From the NCBI GenBank assembly GCA_037178675.1, contig JAYMGJ010000212.1:124001-188000 (forward strand): 64,000 nt of DNA. Direction: 5' to 3'. Source of the stretch: Scleroderma bovista (lineage: Eukaryota > Basidiomycota > Agaricomycetes > Boletales > Sclerodermataceae). Made by a program: the position numbers and the translations under genes. How positions within the stretch are numbered: the first letter of the stretch is position 1; each line of letters starts with the position of its first letter. Positions 10,138 to 21,434 of the stretch are shown one piece after another. The notes beneath the pieces were generated by a model. That model had not been told where the DNA came from, ran no database searches, and saw nothing but the letters and a program-made list of their open reading frames with translations.

Positions 10138-13100
10138 ATGTCTGATTCTGAATACAGCAGCAGCAACAGTGGTGGGCACTCCAATGGCTCAGGCCAAGGC
10201 AAGACCCCCCTCCGAAAAGATGAGGTCGCAATTATCCAGGGGAAATTGGAACAGTGGATGGGCGCTGATGCGACAAAGAGGAAGTCTATTTTCAAGGACA
10301 TTGCGCACAGGACCCTCAAGAGTAACCAATGGGTGGTCAAGAAGAAGGTGAGTGCTTCCCCCAATTTAGAGGTGTTACAATAATGTGTCTTCATAGGCAA
10401 TTCAGACGTGGCTCTATAACCACAGTCGTACCCGGAAGAAAAAGCAACTTGTCAAGTATGGCCGGAGATGGAATACCCACATGGTGGTAGCACACCAACA
10501 CAAGGAGAAAATAGATTCTTTACTGACAAGAGCTGGGCATGCACCTGGATCCAAGGGGTATATTAAATTTTATCAACAGGCAGTGGGAAAGGTGATCAAG
10601 AAAATGAGCCCAAAGCAGATCGAGCAAGCAGCTGGGATGGCGAAGGAATGGAACAACAGCCACCCCCCTGCAGAGATTCAAGCAAAGTGAGTATATTATT
10701 CCATTCCCAAATTTCACTCAGGTGTGGGTAGAACCATGGAAGCAAAAGGCCGGAAGTTTGCACAGGAGTTTTCAAAGGAAATGTGGAAGCAATGTGGTGC
10801 AAGAGTGGTGGTGATGGCGGCTTGGAAAGATGCTGCAGGGGATATTATGTATGGCCTGTAGGTGCAGTCATTGGGTGTGGATACTTTTACTAACACCAGC
10901 AGGCACGACTTCAATGATGAAATAGGTGATGGAAAGATGTTTGAGGGGTGGGACAGGGTAGAGAGAAAATGGGAGCAATATGCCCATGAGGTGTTTGGGG
11001 TGCAGGAGGATGCTGGGGAACCTTCCGAGGACGAGGACGAAAACCAGGTGCCAAGAAGAAAGCCCGGCCGAGGTAAACGGCGCCCACGGATTAACCTCCC
11101 CTCCAATGAGGATGGGACGCCGTCCATCCCTGTCATTCTCAATATGAATGCACAAGACAAGAAGGATGTCGTGCAGGCATTCATTGGTTTTCATTATGGT
11201 AATGTAAATAAGATCTGGAAATTAAAGACTAATGGTGTCACACAGGAAAGGCTTGTGACCGCCAAGATGTCACTGTTCCCTGGGCTGCCATTGCAGAAGA
11301 CCGCGGCATATATATCTCTGGCCGGTATTGGCCAACCAATGTAGCCTTCAGGGAACCCTCTAGGCTTACAAATGAGGAGGCCACTGCCATATTGGAGTGG
11401 TGGCGAGACAGGCAGGTGACTTATCCAACTGATACCTTCAGGTTCAAGACATGGTTGGAGTCTGACGGGTCAGTCCAATCTGTGGTTAGCCCATCCCACC
11501 GCGGTTCTGCAAAGAGTGGTGTCAAAAGACGCTGGAAAGGTATGGATAATGTTATTGAATAAGGAACTACTAAGGCATGATTAGAACCTTCACCAGATGA
11601 TGATGATGATGATGATGATGTTGAAGTCGCACGTGCACCAGGCGTAAACCGTCGACGAAGTGCGCACAAGACTGCGACCCATATTAGTGTAGACTTAGTA
11701 ATAGTCCTCCTTAGAGTAGATGTTACATGTCACACATCATGCATCACAGTCACGTGTCACACTATTTGTTGTATATAAACAGCGTCAATCGCTTATATAA
11801 TATAACAGCTCTTAACCAGCTACCACTACCATCTCAGGTTGTGCACTCCACCCAACAGGTGAGTTGGAGTAGCAGTTCCTCTACGTACATAGGTATTGCT
11901 TCAACAGGTTATGAGCCCTGTAAGCGCACTGTGTGCAGCAAATGCACCAGGCAGCGCTCCAGCTCCCTGAGCGTCGCTTTAATTAGCTTGACGCTGTGGA
12001 CAACAGTGAGCTCCTAGCTGAGCCCCTGCACAGCCACAAGGCGAAGTCAGTTGACGACTTGCGCCAGACAGTGAGCTCCTAGTTGAGCACCTGTACTGCC
12101 ACAGGCAAAATTCGTCGATGACTTGCGCCAACCATGGCAAACATCGTCGATGACTTGCGCTGGCAATGACCTAGTCTTGAGTTAGCTGATGACAGAAGTG
12201 CTTTCACTAGCACTCAGGTGTTTCTTCTCTTCTTGCTTGTCCGTTGTCGCATTCACTTGCTGACTCCGTTGACTCCCAACAGAACATCACCATGTCCAGC
12301 GCTCTCGACAAGATGGTTCCTGTGTTCACCGGCTCCAACTGGCAGCAGTGGCACACCTCTATGCAGGCCTACCTCCGGGCACAAGGCCAATGGTACGTCT
12401 ACTCGACGACGCAACCTGCTGACGGCCACGATGACCGTAAGGAGTGGGACGATAACACCGAGAGAGCGCTCGGTAACATCACCTTGCGCCTCGCCCCCTC
12501 CATCCAGGTCGCCGTCTCCAACCTCGATAGCGTTAAGGAAGTCTGGGACCACCTGAAGAAGAACTTCGGCGCCCCCAGTATCGGCTCTGCCTACGCTGAG
12601 CTTAGCAAGCTCCTGGCAACTACCATTCCCGCTGGCTCCCATCCTGCTCCAGCCATCACCAAAGTGCTCAGCCACTTCGCTTATCTCAAGGACGCTGGCT
12701 TCGAATTCCCTGCCCCCGTGCAGGCTATGATTATTCTTTGCAAGCTCCCTCCCACTATGGAGGTCGTAGCTCAGATACTCAGCCAAACGTCGCCGGACGA
12801 GATTAAAAATCTGAAGCCCGACGGGATAGTCAAGGCCGCCACGCTCTCATTCGAGCAGAAAGGCGCCTCTTCGCGCGCCGGGGGTAAGGGCCCACAGGCC
12901 AACAAGCTTAGCGCTGTAAAGCGAAAGCCAGCTGACCCCAAGTTCGCCCAGCAGCAGCAGCAGCCCCAGAGGCAGCAGCAGCAGCAAGGCGGGTCCAACG
13001 GCGGTACGAGCGGAAACACTCCTGCCCAAGGACAAGGAGGCCGCACACACCGTGGCGGCAAGAAGGCTCGCGCTCGCCGCGAGAACGCCCAACAGGCCGC

Positions 13101-16100
13101 CTTCGCCACTTACGTCCACTATGATGGACCAGAGCCCACCATCGACCCTCGTGCCCTGGCTCACACCCCTGGTGCTACCAACTACGGCCCCCCCGCATTT
13201 GAAAACACTATCAAGGCCTTTGACTTGGCACACCGCTTGGGGGTAGAGCCCTCCTGCCAAACCATCCGCACCCTCGACCAAGTTGTGTCGTTGGCAAGTG
13301 TGAACCTGGACCAGCCCGAGGCCGGTCCCTCCTCATTGAAGCGCCCTCGCCTCGAGGAGCGCATCACGATGTATGAGGAGGATGCCATCTCCCTTGGGGA
13401 TGAAGAGCCCTTCGCTCACGAGCCGTTCGCTGATGACGAGTTCGATGAGATCGATGCGATGGTCCTCGACCGCTACAACGCGACGTCGATGGCGATGGGC
13501 GTGGAGGCCAGCCTTTTCAGGCAAGTACCTTCTGCACGCGTGCTGACCGACACTGACACGCTCCCTTTACATGTGCGCTTTACGCCGGCACTGTATATAG
13601 CGAGTAGTAACTACAATTTGTCGTGTCGTGTCTCAAGTAAAGCATATATTTGTTCGTGTTCTCATGAAACGAGTGATGCACGCTGTGCTAAGTGTAAGGG
13701 AAAAATGGTTGATGATAGCGAACTATCTGGTGCCTTCTGGCTCCTAGACTCTGGCGCATCACGCCACTTCACCGGTGACATAGGCGATTTCGCCTCTTAC
13801 AACGCGCTAAAGCGAGCGCACTACGCCAAAACCGCTAATGGTGTAGCACTAATTGCTGGCATTGGCACAGTATTACTCCGGTGCCTAGACCACAACTCTG
13901 GGGATGAGAAAGTTATCACACTCACCCAAGTGCTCCATATGCCAGGCGCTACTGCACGCCTTATTTCTATGGGCGAAATGCTCCAGCGTAACTATAAAGT
14001 CACTGGCGATAAGCGAGGCATTAGCCTCATTCATAAAGCTGAACGCCTATGGTTTGGGCCAGACCCAGAAGACGATCGCAACGTCATTTTTGGGATTAGA
14101 TCTATCCCGATAATTAGATCTAACTATATTGCCTCCGTGAGCAAAGTCGATTACGACATTATGCACCGGAGATTCGGGCACCCCTCGAAGGAAGTGCTCC
14201 GACGCGCGCAAAAACATACGCGGCGCTTCCCGGAGATTCACTTTCCTACTGAGGACTGTGTTTTCCCTGGATGTGCTCTTGGCAAGATGCCCAATCGAGC
14301 TTTCCCAGAGAACGAAAGACGTGCTTCTAAGCCCTTCGAGCTAGTGCACTCTGACCTCAAATCCTTCCCGGTTACGTCGTACCGGAAGTTTAAATATGTT
14401 ATCACCTTCTACGACGACTATACTTCTCACGCCTGGACTATGCCTCTTCGCTCCAAAGCTGCAGCGATTACGGCCGCCAAAGATTTCCTCGAAATGGTGC
14501 GCGTCCAACATGATACGCACGTCATTGGATGGATGTCCGATGCCGGCGGAGAGTATAAATCCGATCTGTTTGATCGAGCACTCCTTGAGAAAGGAATTAG
14601 AATATACCAAAGTGCTCCAAGAACCCCCATGCAGAATGGCCGCGCCGAGCGTTTAGGGCGCACTCTCATGGATAAAGCTGAGTCTATGCGGCATCAAGCC
14701 TGCATTCCTGACTCCTGGTGGGAATTTGCGTTCGCTCACGCAACTCACCTTTACAACCGTACTCCAGTAGCTCGCCTGCGATGGCGCACCCCCCATGAAA
14801 TGCTTAAGGGGGAGATGCCTAACATCGACCACCTACGTGTGTTTGGCTGTGGAGCATTTGTATACCTCCCAGCAACGGCTAGAGCAAATAAGATGGCTCC
14901 CAAGTCGGAGCTAATGACTTATGTCGGTGTTGCCCCTGGCAATGAGCGCAACTTTTTGTTTATGCGCTCCACCAATGCAGTGTTTACCGCTGCTCACGCC
15001 GTCTTTGACGAGCATCACTTCCCTCGCTGCCCCAAAAACAGGTGCGAACCTCTCGAGAACCCTTTCGGAAGGGCAAATCCGAAACCAGCCACTGATCGAC
15101 CAGAGAATCCCCCTGATGATACTGACAGTGATGACGATGTGGAACATGACCATGGCTACCCACATCCCCAAGCGCAGGATGACGATCCAAAGCGCGAGGA
15201 ACCTGAGGCTCCTGAGGAAGAGCCTAACCAAATAAATCCTCCCCGTACACCATCTCCAGTGCCTCCACCGGCACCGAGAATGCCTTCACCGGCGAGAAAC
15301 CCACCACCTCCGGCACCGCAGCGCCCTGGCCGAGCTGAACGCCGCCAGAATGCGCCGCGACCTCCTGCAGTGAATATCCCTGCCCGCCCCCAACGTGAAC
15401 GTAGAGCGCCATTGCGCCCCGGTAATGTGTATGGTGAGCGGCGACATCCCGTTGAGCAACTCCGGGATATCGAAAGTGCCTCTCGATGGCGAGAAACAGT
15501 GGGTGAGGCCCCTAGGCCCCCACAACCGGACACACCAGACCATGTTCCTGGTGGTTTCCCCGACACCTCTGCAACGCCCAGTGAGGAAGATGTGCAAAAG
15601 ATGTGCGAGGAAGGGGGAGCAAACCTAGTCCGTTATCTGATGGGCAAAGCCCTTGAAACCCGCGACCCTCAATACGAGAGCGTCTGCAACTGGTCCTATA
15701 AGGACATCGCTCGCTTACCCCAAGCTGAGCAGAAACTCTGGCGACTTGCTTGCCAAGAAGAGCTCGACGTGCTGCGAAAGCGCAAAGTCTTTGAGCTAGT
15801 TGACCGTCCCCGAGACCGGAAGGTCATTAAGAATCGATGGGTCTTCGACGTGAAGTCGGATGGCCGCAAGAAAGCCCGCTTAGTAGCAAAGGGCTTCTCC
15901 CAGGTCGAGGGATTAGATTTCGACCAGGTCTTCTCACCAGTCGTGCGCTTTGAAACAGTGCGCCTCATGCTTGCGCTTGCCGCACTTGAAAACTGGTATA
16001 TCACTGGACTCGACGTTCGGAGCGCCTACTTGTATGGCAAGCTCGACGAAGAGATCTACATGGAACAACCCGAAGGGTTTGCAGTTCCTGGGCAAGAGCG

Positions 16101-17563
16101 CAAAGTGCTCCGCCTCTGGCGTGCCCTCTATGGCCTCAAACAGGCTGGCCTAGCTTGGTGGCGCACACTCGATGAGTCTCTCAAAGAGCTCGGGTTTGAG
16201 CGCCTTAAGTCTGAAGCAGGCATCTTCTTCTACAAGAAGAAAGGCACCAACATCGTCATTGGTATTATCTACGTTGACGACGCTCTATTCTGCGGCCCTA
16301 ACAAGGCTGTTGTTGATGCCATCAAAGCGCAGTTCATGCGCAAATGGGAGTGCAGAGACCTTGGAGAACCTAAGGAATTCCTCCGAATGCAAATCACTCG
16401 CAAGGGTCGCGCTATCCACTTGGACCAATGCGCGTACCTCCAAAAGGTCATTGAACGCTGTGGCATGCTCAATGCAAAATCCGCAAGCACCCCACTACCG
16501 GCTGGCTACTATGCCGCCAAGAATACAGAGCCTGTTGATGCGGAACTCCGCTCCCGTTTCCAGATGGTTATTGGGTCCCTTCTGTACCTTATGTTAGGCA
16601 CTAGGCCCGACATTGCTTTTGCAGTCACCCATCTCTCGCGCCATGCCGCGAATCCATCCCATGACCACCTGTCAAAAGCGCTTTATATTTGTCGCTACTT
16701 GATCGGAACACCTAATTATTCCCTAGTGTACAATGGTGGATCCGGTGCTGGCCTAATTGCATGCACGGACTCAGATTGGGGATCAGACCCTATCTCTCGC
16801 CTCTCGCAGACAGGTTTCTACCTGAAACTTGCAGATGGCCTGATCAGTTGGACTTCTCGTGCGCAGAAGACTATTGCGTACTCATCCACTGAGGCTGAAT
16901 ACATGGCTTTGAGCGATTGCGCTCGCCAAGTTACCTGGATTCGAAGTTTGCTCGGTGAGCTCGGCTATAAGCTGAAAGCTATCCCGATTTGCGGTGATAA
17001 TCAGGGGTCCATATTCATGGCATCCAACCCTGTAACGGAGCCTTGCTCCAAGCACATCGACATCCGCTACCACGGAATCCGCGAGTCAGTCGTGAAAGGT
17101 AATGTGGAGCTATTCTTCATTGATGGTGCTGAGAATCCCGCCAATCTGCTCACCAAAAACTTACCACGTGAGAAATTCGCGAAGTTCAGAGCTCAACTAG
17201 GCTTACAGTTTCCCTCTGGCAGCATCTAGCGCCTTATTCGCTGAAGTGCTCTACGTGCAGCACAGCGAGGGGGAGTGTTGAAGTCGCACGTGCACCAGGC
17301 GTAAACCGTCGACGAAGTGCGCACAAGACTGCGACCCATATTAGTGTAGACTTAGTAATAGTCCTCCTTAGAGTAGATGTTACATGTCACACATCACGCA
17401 TCACAGTCACGCGTCACACTATTTGTTGTATATAAACAGCGTCAATCGCTTATATAATATAACAGCTCTTAACCAGCTACCACTACCATCTCAGGTTGTG
17501 CACTCCACCCAACAGGTGAGTTGGAGTAGCAGTTCCTCTACGTACATAGGTATTGCTTCAACA

Positions 17564-17613
<50 letters not shown>

Positions 17614-19068
17614 GGAGGAGGATGATGATGAGGGTGATGAGGGTGATGAGGACAAGTAGCAGCATTTGGCAGGAAAGGCCCCGCCTCTACAGGACACTAG
17701 TCAATAGTGTATTGCTTCAGAACCTGCCATCAATGAAGATGATGACGTGGAAGCGGATGAAGAGGGAATGCCATGGCATACAGGGCCCACGGGTCCCTCC
17801 AGGGCCGGAGGCCAGCCAAAGGACCTACACAGCGGCGCAAATATTCACAGTAAGAATTTACCTTCATGTGTCTTAATATTGTTGACATATGTTAGGAGGT
17901 GCTGAGCCATGACGCATGGGTGGTAAAGGACACTCAAAGGGAAAAGCTGGTGACAAAATTGCAGACAGTAAGTGGGAAGGCGTACTACCCTAGGAAGGTA
18001 CTCTAACTAACATGCCAAGACTCCGCTTTGGATGAAAGGGACAATGGTTCCAGTCACAATATCAAGGTTGGCCTGCCCAACAAGGCATATTTTATTCCTG
18101 CTGGATCCGATCAACATAAGGATGCTGAACCTGTGAAACAAAAAGGTGAGAAATACATTATATGACGGTGAAAATTGACAAACAATACCGGATGATATGG
18201 GTCATGCACCCACAGATACAATGGTAAATCATCCTGTGGTCGGTGACAAACCAAAGCCGTGGGTGAAGACCAAAGGTTTGTCTAATGTTATGCGGTCACA
18301 CATTTATTAATAGTTAAATCTTTTATATATCATTGAAGAGAAACAACCTGCAGCAATTGGTGAGACTAGTGCTACAATGCAGCAGGAAACGTTGGTGCCT
18401 TCCCTTCCTGCAGCAGAGGTCGGAGCAACTAGACCAGGGGCCAAGACAAAAGGTAAGAGTATTGTGTGCTGTTAAACCTTCAATGCGTTTCATATATTAC
18501 ATAACTTCAGAGAAACATGGTGTGCTCCCAGGGAAAAGCACTGCTGCCCATAGGACAAAAAATGGAGCTGCATCGGTCACCACGGCTAAGACGGCAACCG
18601 AAATTAAAGGTACCAGTATTCTAATATATACACACATCTTATCATACTTCTAACATATGTTCAGAAAAAAAATCTACGTTAGGTAAAAGTATTCCTGCAG
18701 CTCAGCAGGCAATCACTGGTCCTTCCAAAACATCAATTGACCAGCCACAGGATAAGCAAGGTGCCAAGATGACAGGTAAGTTTGTCATTGTGTATCTTAT
18801 ATATATAATATATATTTACAACAAGAATTCCCAGATGCCAGAACAAGTACTCGCCGGGTGCAGTTTGAAACCACGGGCCCTGCCACCGGTGACAAGGCAC
18901 CTCCCGGACAATTTGCCACAGAGCCTGCAAATTCAGACAGCATCGCGCCAATGGTTCCTGAGCCACCTACCGCCATGGCTGCGCCTGCACAGCGGCAGTC
19001 CACCCGGCATAAGAGGCTTCCACCGCGGCTTGAGGACTACCTGGACGACTGCATTCCAAAGAGATCCT
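10138..19068 (+). CDS. Homeodomain-like multi-exon gene, interrupted by a Copia element
   Basis: Exon 1 (10138-10347) splices in frame to exon 2 (from 10397). The joined N-terminus has three predicted helices, the third carrying a W-x-x-N-x-x-R core followed by KKK (IQTWLYNHSRTRKKK). This is like the homeodomain recognition helix. Next come a conserved-looking block (MAKEWNNSHPPAEIQA), a VVMAAWKDAAG block, HDFNDEIGDGKMFEGW, acidic linkers, and the segment at 11340-11560 (FREPSRLTNEEATAILEWW). Similar hypothetical proteins are common in Agaricomycetes. Near 11305-11330 the frame changes beside a TATATA run, so a small frameshift or missed intron is possible. A poly-Asp GAT tract at 11595-11618 continues at 17564, where it was split by the Copia insertion. 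Downstream, several short exons (about 17890-18770), each ending in Lys just before a GT donor, look like duplicated exons. The last exon ends LEDYLDDCIPKRS at 19068. DNA binding is inferred. Confidence 0.55.
11619..11906 (+). repeat. 5' LTR of the Copia element
   Basis: This LTR is 288 bp, from TGTTGAAG to CTTCAACA. It contains a TATA-like TGTATATAAACAG near 11770-11782, likely the U3 promoter of the element. It differs from the 3' copy by two CpG-to-TpG changes. Confidence 0.95.
11907..11920 (+). other. Copia primer binding site, initiator-tRNA(Met) anticodon-arm type
   Basis: The sequence right after the 5' LTR, GGTTATGAGCCC, is complementary to the GGGCTCATAACC of the initiator tRNA(Met) anticodon stem-loop. 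Some Copia elements, including Drosophila copia, prime from this internal (half-tRNA) region rather than from the tRNA 3' end. Confidence 0.75.
12244..17229 (+). CDS. Copia gag-pol polyprotein, 1661 aa
   Basis: This single uninterrupted frame encodes the capsid, protease, integrase, reverse transcriptase and RNase H for copying and inserting the element. In order: a gag UBN2-like region (about residues 25-210), a Gln-rich and basic linker (about 235-290), aspartic protease WLLDSGASRH (about 497-506), a pre-integrase H..H..C..C region (MHRRFGHPS to CVFPGC), the integrase core with acidic residues in HSDLKS, SDAGGEY and NGRAER, a Pro-rich linker (about 980-1060), reverse transcriptase with the YVDD catalytic box (about 1343), and RNase H starting TDSDWG (about 1508) with SSTEAEY and DNQG. 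All catalytic motifs are present. A start at MSSALDKM (12292) is also possible. I see no gag zinc knuckle of the usual form; CSHETSDARCAKC (about residue 475) is a poor substitute. Confidence 0.95.
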   Translation: MSHSLADSVDSQQNITMSSALDKMVPVFTGSNWQQWHTSMQAYLRAQGQWYVYSTTQPADGHDDRKEWDDNTERALGNITLRLAPSIQVAVSNLDSVKEVWDHLKKNFGAPSIGSAYAELSKLLATTIPAGSHPAPAITKVLSHFAYLKDAGFEFPAPVQAMIILCKLPPTMEVVAQILSQTSPDEIKNLKPDGIVKAATLSFEQKGASSRAGGKGPQANKLSAVKRKPADPKFAQQQQQPQRQQQQQGGSNGGTSGNTPAQGQGGRTHRGGKKARARRENAQQAAFATYVHYDGPEPTIDPRALAHTPGATNYGPPAFENTIKAFDLAHRLGVEPSCQTIRTLDQVVSLASVNLDQPEAGPSSLKRPRLEERITMYEEDAISLGDEEPFAHEPFADDEFDEIDAMVLDRYNATSMAMGVEASLFRQVPSARVLTDTDTLPLHVRFTPALYIASSNYNLSCRVSSKAYICSCSHETSDARCAKCKGKMVDDSELSGAFWLLDSGASRHFTGDIGDFASYNALKRAHYAKTANGVALIAGIGTVLLRCLDHNSGDEKVITLTQVLHMPGATARLISMGEMLQRNYKVTGDKRGISLIHKAERLWFGPDPEDDRNVIFGIRSIPIIRSNYIASVSKVDYDIMHRRFGHPSKEVLRRAQKHTRRFPEIHFPTEDCVFPGCALGKMPNRAFPENERRASKPFELVHSDLKSFPVTSYRKFKYVITFYDDYTSHAWTMPLRSKAAAITAAKDFLEMVRVQHDTHVIGWMSDAGGEYKSDLFDRALLEKGIRIYQSAPRTPMQNGRAERLGRTLMDKAESMRHQACIPDSWWEFAFAHATHLYNRTPVARLRWRTPHEMLKGEMPNIDHLRVFGCGAFVYLPATARANKMAPKSELMTYVGVAPGNERNFLFMRSTNAVFTAAHAVFDEHHFPRCPKNRCEPLENPFGRANPKPATDRPENPPDDTDSDDDVEHDHGYPHPQAQDDDPKREEPEAPEEEPNQINPPRTPSPVPPPAPRMPSPARNPPPPAPQRPGRAERRQNAPRPPAVNIPARPQRERRAPLRPGNVYGERRHPVEQLRDIESASRWRETVGEAPRPPQPDTPDHVPGGFPDTSATPSEEDVQKMCEEGGANLVRYLMGKALETRDPQYESVCNWSYKDIARLPQAEQKLWRLACQEELDVLRKRKVFELVDRPRDRKVIKNRWVFDVKSDGRKKARLVAKGFSQVEGLDFDQVFSPVVRFETVRLMLALAALENWYITGLDVRSAYLYGKLDEEIYMEQPEGFAVPGQERKVLRLWRALYGLKQAGLAWWRTLDESLKELGFERLKSEAGIFFYKKKGTNIVIGIIYVDDALFCGPNKAVVDAIKAQFMRKWECRDLGEPKEFLRMQITRKGRAIHLDQCAYLQKVIERCGMLNAKSASTPLPAGYYAAKNTEPVDAELRSRFQMVIGSLLYLMLGTRPDIAFAVTHLSRHAANPSHDHLSKALYICRYLIGTPNYSLVYNGGSGAGLIACTDSDWGSDPISRLSQTGFYLKLADGLISWTSRAQKTIAYSSTEAEYMALSDCARQVTWIRSLLGELGYKLKAIPICGDNQGSIFMASNPVTEPCSKHIDIRYHGIRESVVKGNVELFFIDGAENPANLLTKNLPREKFAKFRAQLGLQFPSGSI
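17265..17275 (+). other. Copia polypurine tract
   Basis: GCGAGGGGGAG lies immediately before the 3' LTR, the expected position for the plus-strand DNA primer. Confidence 0.75.
17276..17563 (+). repeat. 3' LTR of the Copia element
   Basis: This 288-bp LTR is colinear with the 5' LTR without indels and is followed directly by the GATGA duplication and the rest of the host GAT tract. Confidence 0.95.
17564..17618 (+). repeat. (GAT)n microsatellite coding for poly-Asp
   Basis: This is the downstream half of a GAT trinucleotide tract. The upstream half is at 11595-11618. In the frame of the interrupted host gene the tract codes for an acidic run. The Copia insertion split it. Confidence 0.85.
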
Positions 19069-19149
19069 GAAAGTAGTTACCATACATGCATGTAAATATA
19101 TTAGTGAGAAAGTATTGTTTTCCGGTTCACTATATACACAGGAATGTAA

Positions 19150-20693
19150 TTACAACATGGTAGGATCCAAGTCCTCCATATCATACATGCCATTGTCTGA
19201 GTCGGATCCCTCACCTTTGTCCATGTGCACCAGTCTCTCCCTCATCTCTGCATACTGTGCCTGGCCATTGACAAGCCTTCTCCATTCTCGTGTCTCTTCT
19301 ACCAACCTATCCGCATATTGTTTGTACATCGCGACCATCGGTTTGTCATAGAGGTCGTCCAGTTTGGTGACCCTTCTATCCTTTGGGTGAAATCTTGCAG
19401 CTATTTCACAGGCTGTTGTTACTATTTCTTTGTAAGTATCAATACAATATTATCCAACAAGAACTCACATTCATGCCGCGGCCCATTGAACCTACCGCCG
19501 TAGATGTCCATGTTGGCCATACTGTAGACTAACTGCCACCATTTATCTATGGACCTGTGAGCTAACAGTATCAAATTCAAAGGCAAACTTACCCTCCGCA
19601 ACCTTTGGACAGGTCACCTCATTCAGCTCGGTTTCCGGTGCCTTTCCTTTCTCCAGCACTCTATTGTGGGTGGTGGGACTGGTACCAATAACCCTTGGCC
19701 ACTGGTCCTTGCGGGAAATTTGTTCCCTGTCAGTATCGCTATCAATAGTTGATGCAGGGTGTGGTGACATCGACATGGATGATTGAGTTAGCGGTGAGAG
19801 TGGTGTGGATAACCCGCGGAATATTTCTTGGGGTCTTTGGGGAGGGGGAGTCCATCCACCACTGTTGGTGGATGTGTCGGTATCCATGGAGACTTCTGAT
19901 GGACTTTTTTGTATGGATGAAGGTGTCGGTACCTCTTGTAATTTGTTGTGGGGCCCAGCATCGTGGGGATGTCTCCCTGTTGGTGGGAGTGCGGGAGGAT
20001 CCCAATCGGTAGTGGAGGATTGATCTTGTTGCAACAGTTGCTCTTGTTCATCCTTACAAAGCGCGACTTCCAAGGCTGGGAGAATATTTGGACTGGTGCT
20101 GTGCACCGACATTGCAGCACCAGGGATCATACACAGCCGGACATGTGGTGGAGACCAACCCCTGCTGCTACTGGAACTTGCTGAAAAGATTTTATAAGGT
20201 GCAATAAAGGCAACAAATAGAATACATACATGACCCACTCCGAGAAATCATCATAGCCACGGTCATGGACAGCAGATACTGTGTTGGAGACCCGCCTGTG
20301 CTCCTCTCACTAGCTGCAAACATGAAATGAATTATAAGAAATATAAAACAATAAATACATACCTGAATCCCTTTGAGACCTCGCGGAAGGACTATTTGAA
20401 ACTTTGGTGTCCACCAGCATTGTGGAATCCGCAGTTGCTGGAATCTGCGGTGGAGACCATCCAGTGCTACTATTGCTCGCTGCGATGATTAGATTAGCAG
20501 TGCCTAATATCGAGAGAGATATACAAACGCGAGGTGCGTGTAGCATTTCTAATGGGAGGTATCCATCCTGGGCTACCGAATAAAGCTAATGAAAATAAGT
20601 TTGGGAGTTACTTTGAGGAGACTTGGATTCATAGACATACCTGAGTTGGCTGCACCATCATCTATGAATCTCACATTCCTTTGCCCACTCATG
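19150..20693 (-). CDS. Unrecognised gene with GW(S/T/I)PP motifs and helical C-terminus
   Basis: A probable start at 20693 (MSGQRNVRFIDDG) is followed by short exons. Several carry the same motif after a Ser run: PGWIPP (near 20570), TGWSPP (near 20460), RGWSPP (near 20155) and GGWTPP (near 19855). The 20238-19543 stretch is Ser/Thr/Pro-rich. The C-terminal exons read KWWQLVYSMANMDIYG (about 19540), then EIVTTACEIAARFH and a helical LVEETREWRRLVNGQ segment, ending DMEDLDPTML at the stop at 19150. The family is not recognised. Repeated short exons with one motif suggest exon duplication, as in the gene it converges on. GW motifs in disordered sequence can bind Argonaute proteins, but the spacing here is too irregular to claim this. 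Confidence 0.5.
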
Positions 20694-21434
20694 ATGTAAA
20701 TAGAGGAACGAGGTACGACAGAGTGCAAGGGTGGGATGGACAGGTCCGGAATAAATATATATTGTATGGACTAGCTTATATAAGACATTTCCCGCGGGCA
20801 CAATGAGCTGCATGATGTCATCGGTGGAATGCAGCCTGGAATGTATCTACAATGCACCCATTATTCCATATTTAGGTTGTAATAGGGCATCATCTGCGGT
20901 AATTGTGTATAATATCACGGGCAATATCCCAAATGTTATCCTCCAGGCAGATAGTGGTACATATTACATATAATGGTAGGTATTTGACTATTTGACTTGT
21001 CCATCATGTGGTGGCCATGGCAGTCAAATTTTACTAATTACCTGTCAGCCGCGGCTTTACCCATGGAGTGGACTCTGGTTTGATTTGTCTAACTTCATAT
21101 TTTGGGTGAGATTGTGGTATTACTGTCTGTACAATTTGCCATTTTTTCATGTAGTTTGAACAGTCTGAAGTATGTATTATTTTCCCATAGTCAATGGAAG
21201 CAGATGCAATGTAATGATCTTCATAAATTCATGATTGTCACGTGTTCTCTACCAGCATTATTCAATACAATATTTTGGAGGAGTAACATACAATTCTTAC
21301 ATACATTTATTTCCAGACATGTGGCAGGGACATTCTAGGTCATTGGCCATCATTTCAAATATTCAACCTTGCCATGAGGATTCCACACCGCGTCCTTGCT
21401 ATCCACCTCCAATCACCCTTTGTCTCATTCTGCT
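20694..21434. other. Intergenic, no gene recognised
   Basis: This AT-rich spacer lies between two divergent island genes and presumably holds both promoters. TATATAAG lies near 20778 on the plus strand. CCGCGG occurs at 20792 and 21049. The 21102-21338 reading frame lacks any recognisable motif. Confidence 0.5.

Larger units (their letters stand above)
11619..17563 (+). mobile_element. Complete Ty1/Copia LTR retrotransposon, 5945 bp
   Basis: Two 288-bp LTRs begin TGTTGAAG and end CTTCAACA, an 8-bp perfect inverted terminus, and are flanked by a GATGA target duplication (11614-11618 and 17564-17568). The LTRs differ at only two sites (11740/17397 and 11755/17412), both T/C at CpG. One intact gag-pol frame lies between them. 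The priming site, polypurine tract and LTR TATA box are all visible. High LTR identity and an unbroken polyprotein suggest a young, possibly still competent copy. Confidence 0.95.

Noticed and set aside
12253..13281. Minus-strand frames of 177, 112 and 144 residues opposite the Copia gag
   Set aside because: They are shadows of a strongly coding plus-strand frame; no independent motif.
15156..15566. Gly/Arg-rich 136-residue minus-strand frame
   Set aside because: It is antisense to the Pro-rich linker of the Copia polyprotein, and its composition is explained by that codon bias.
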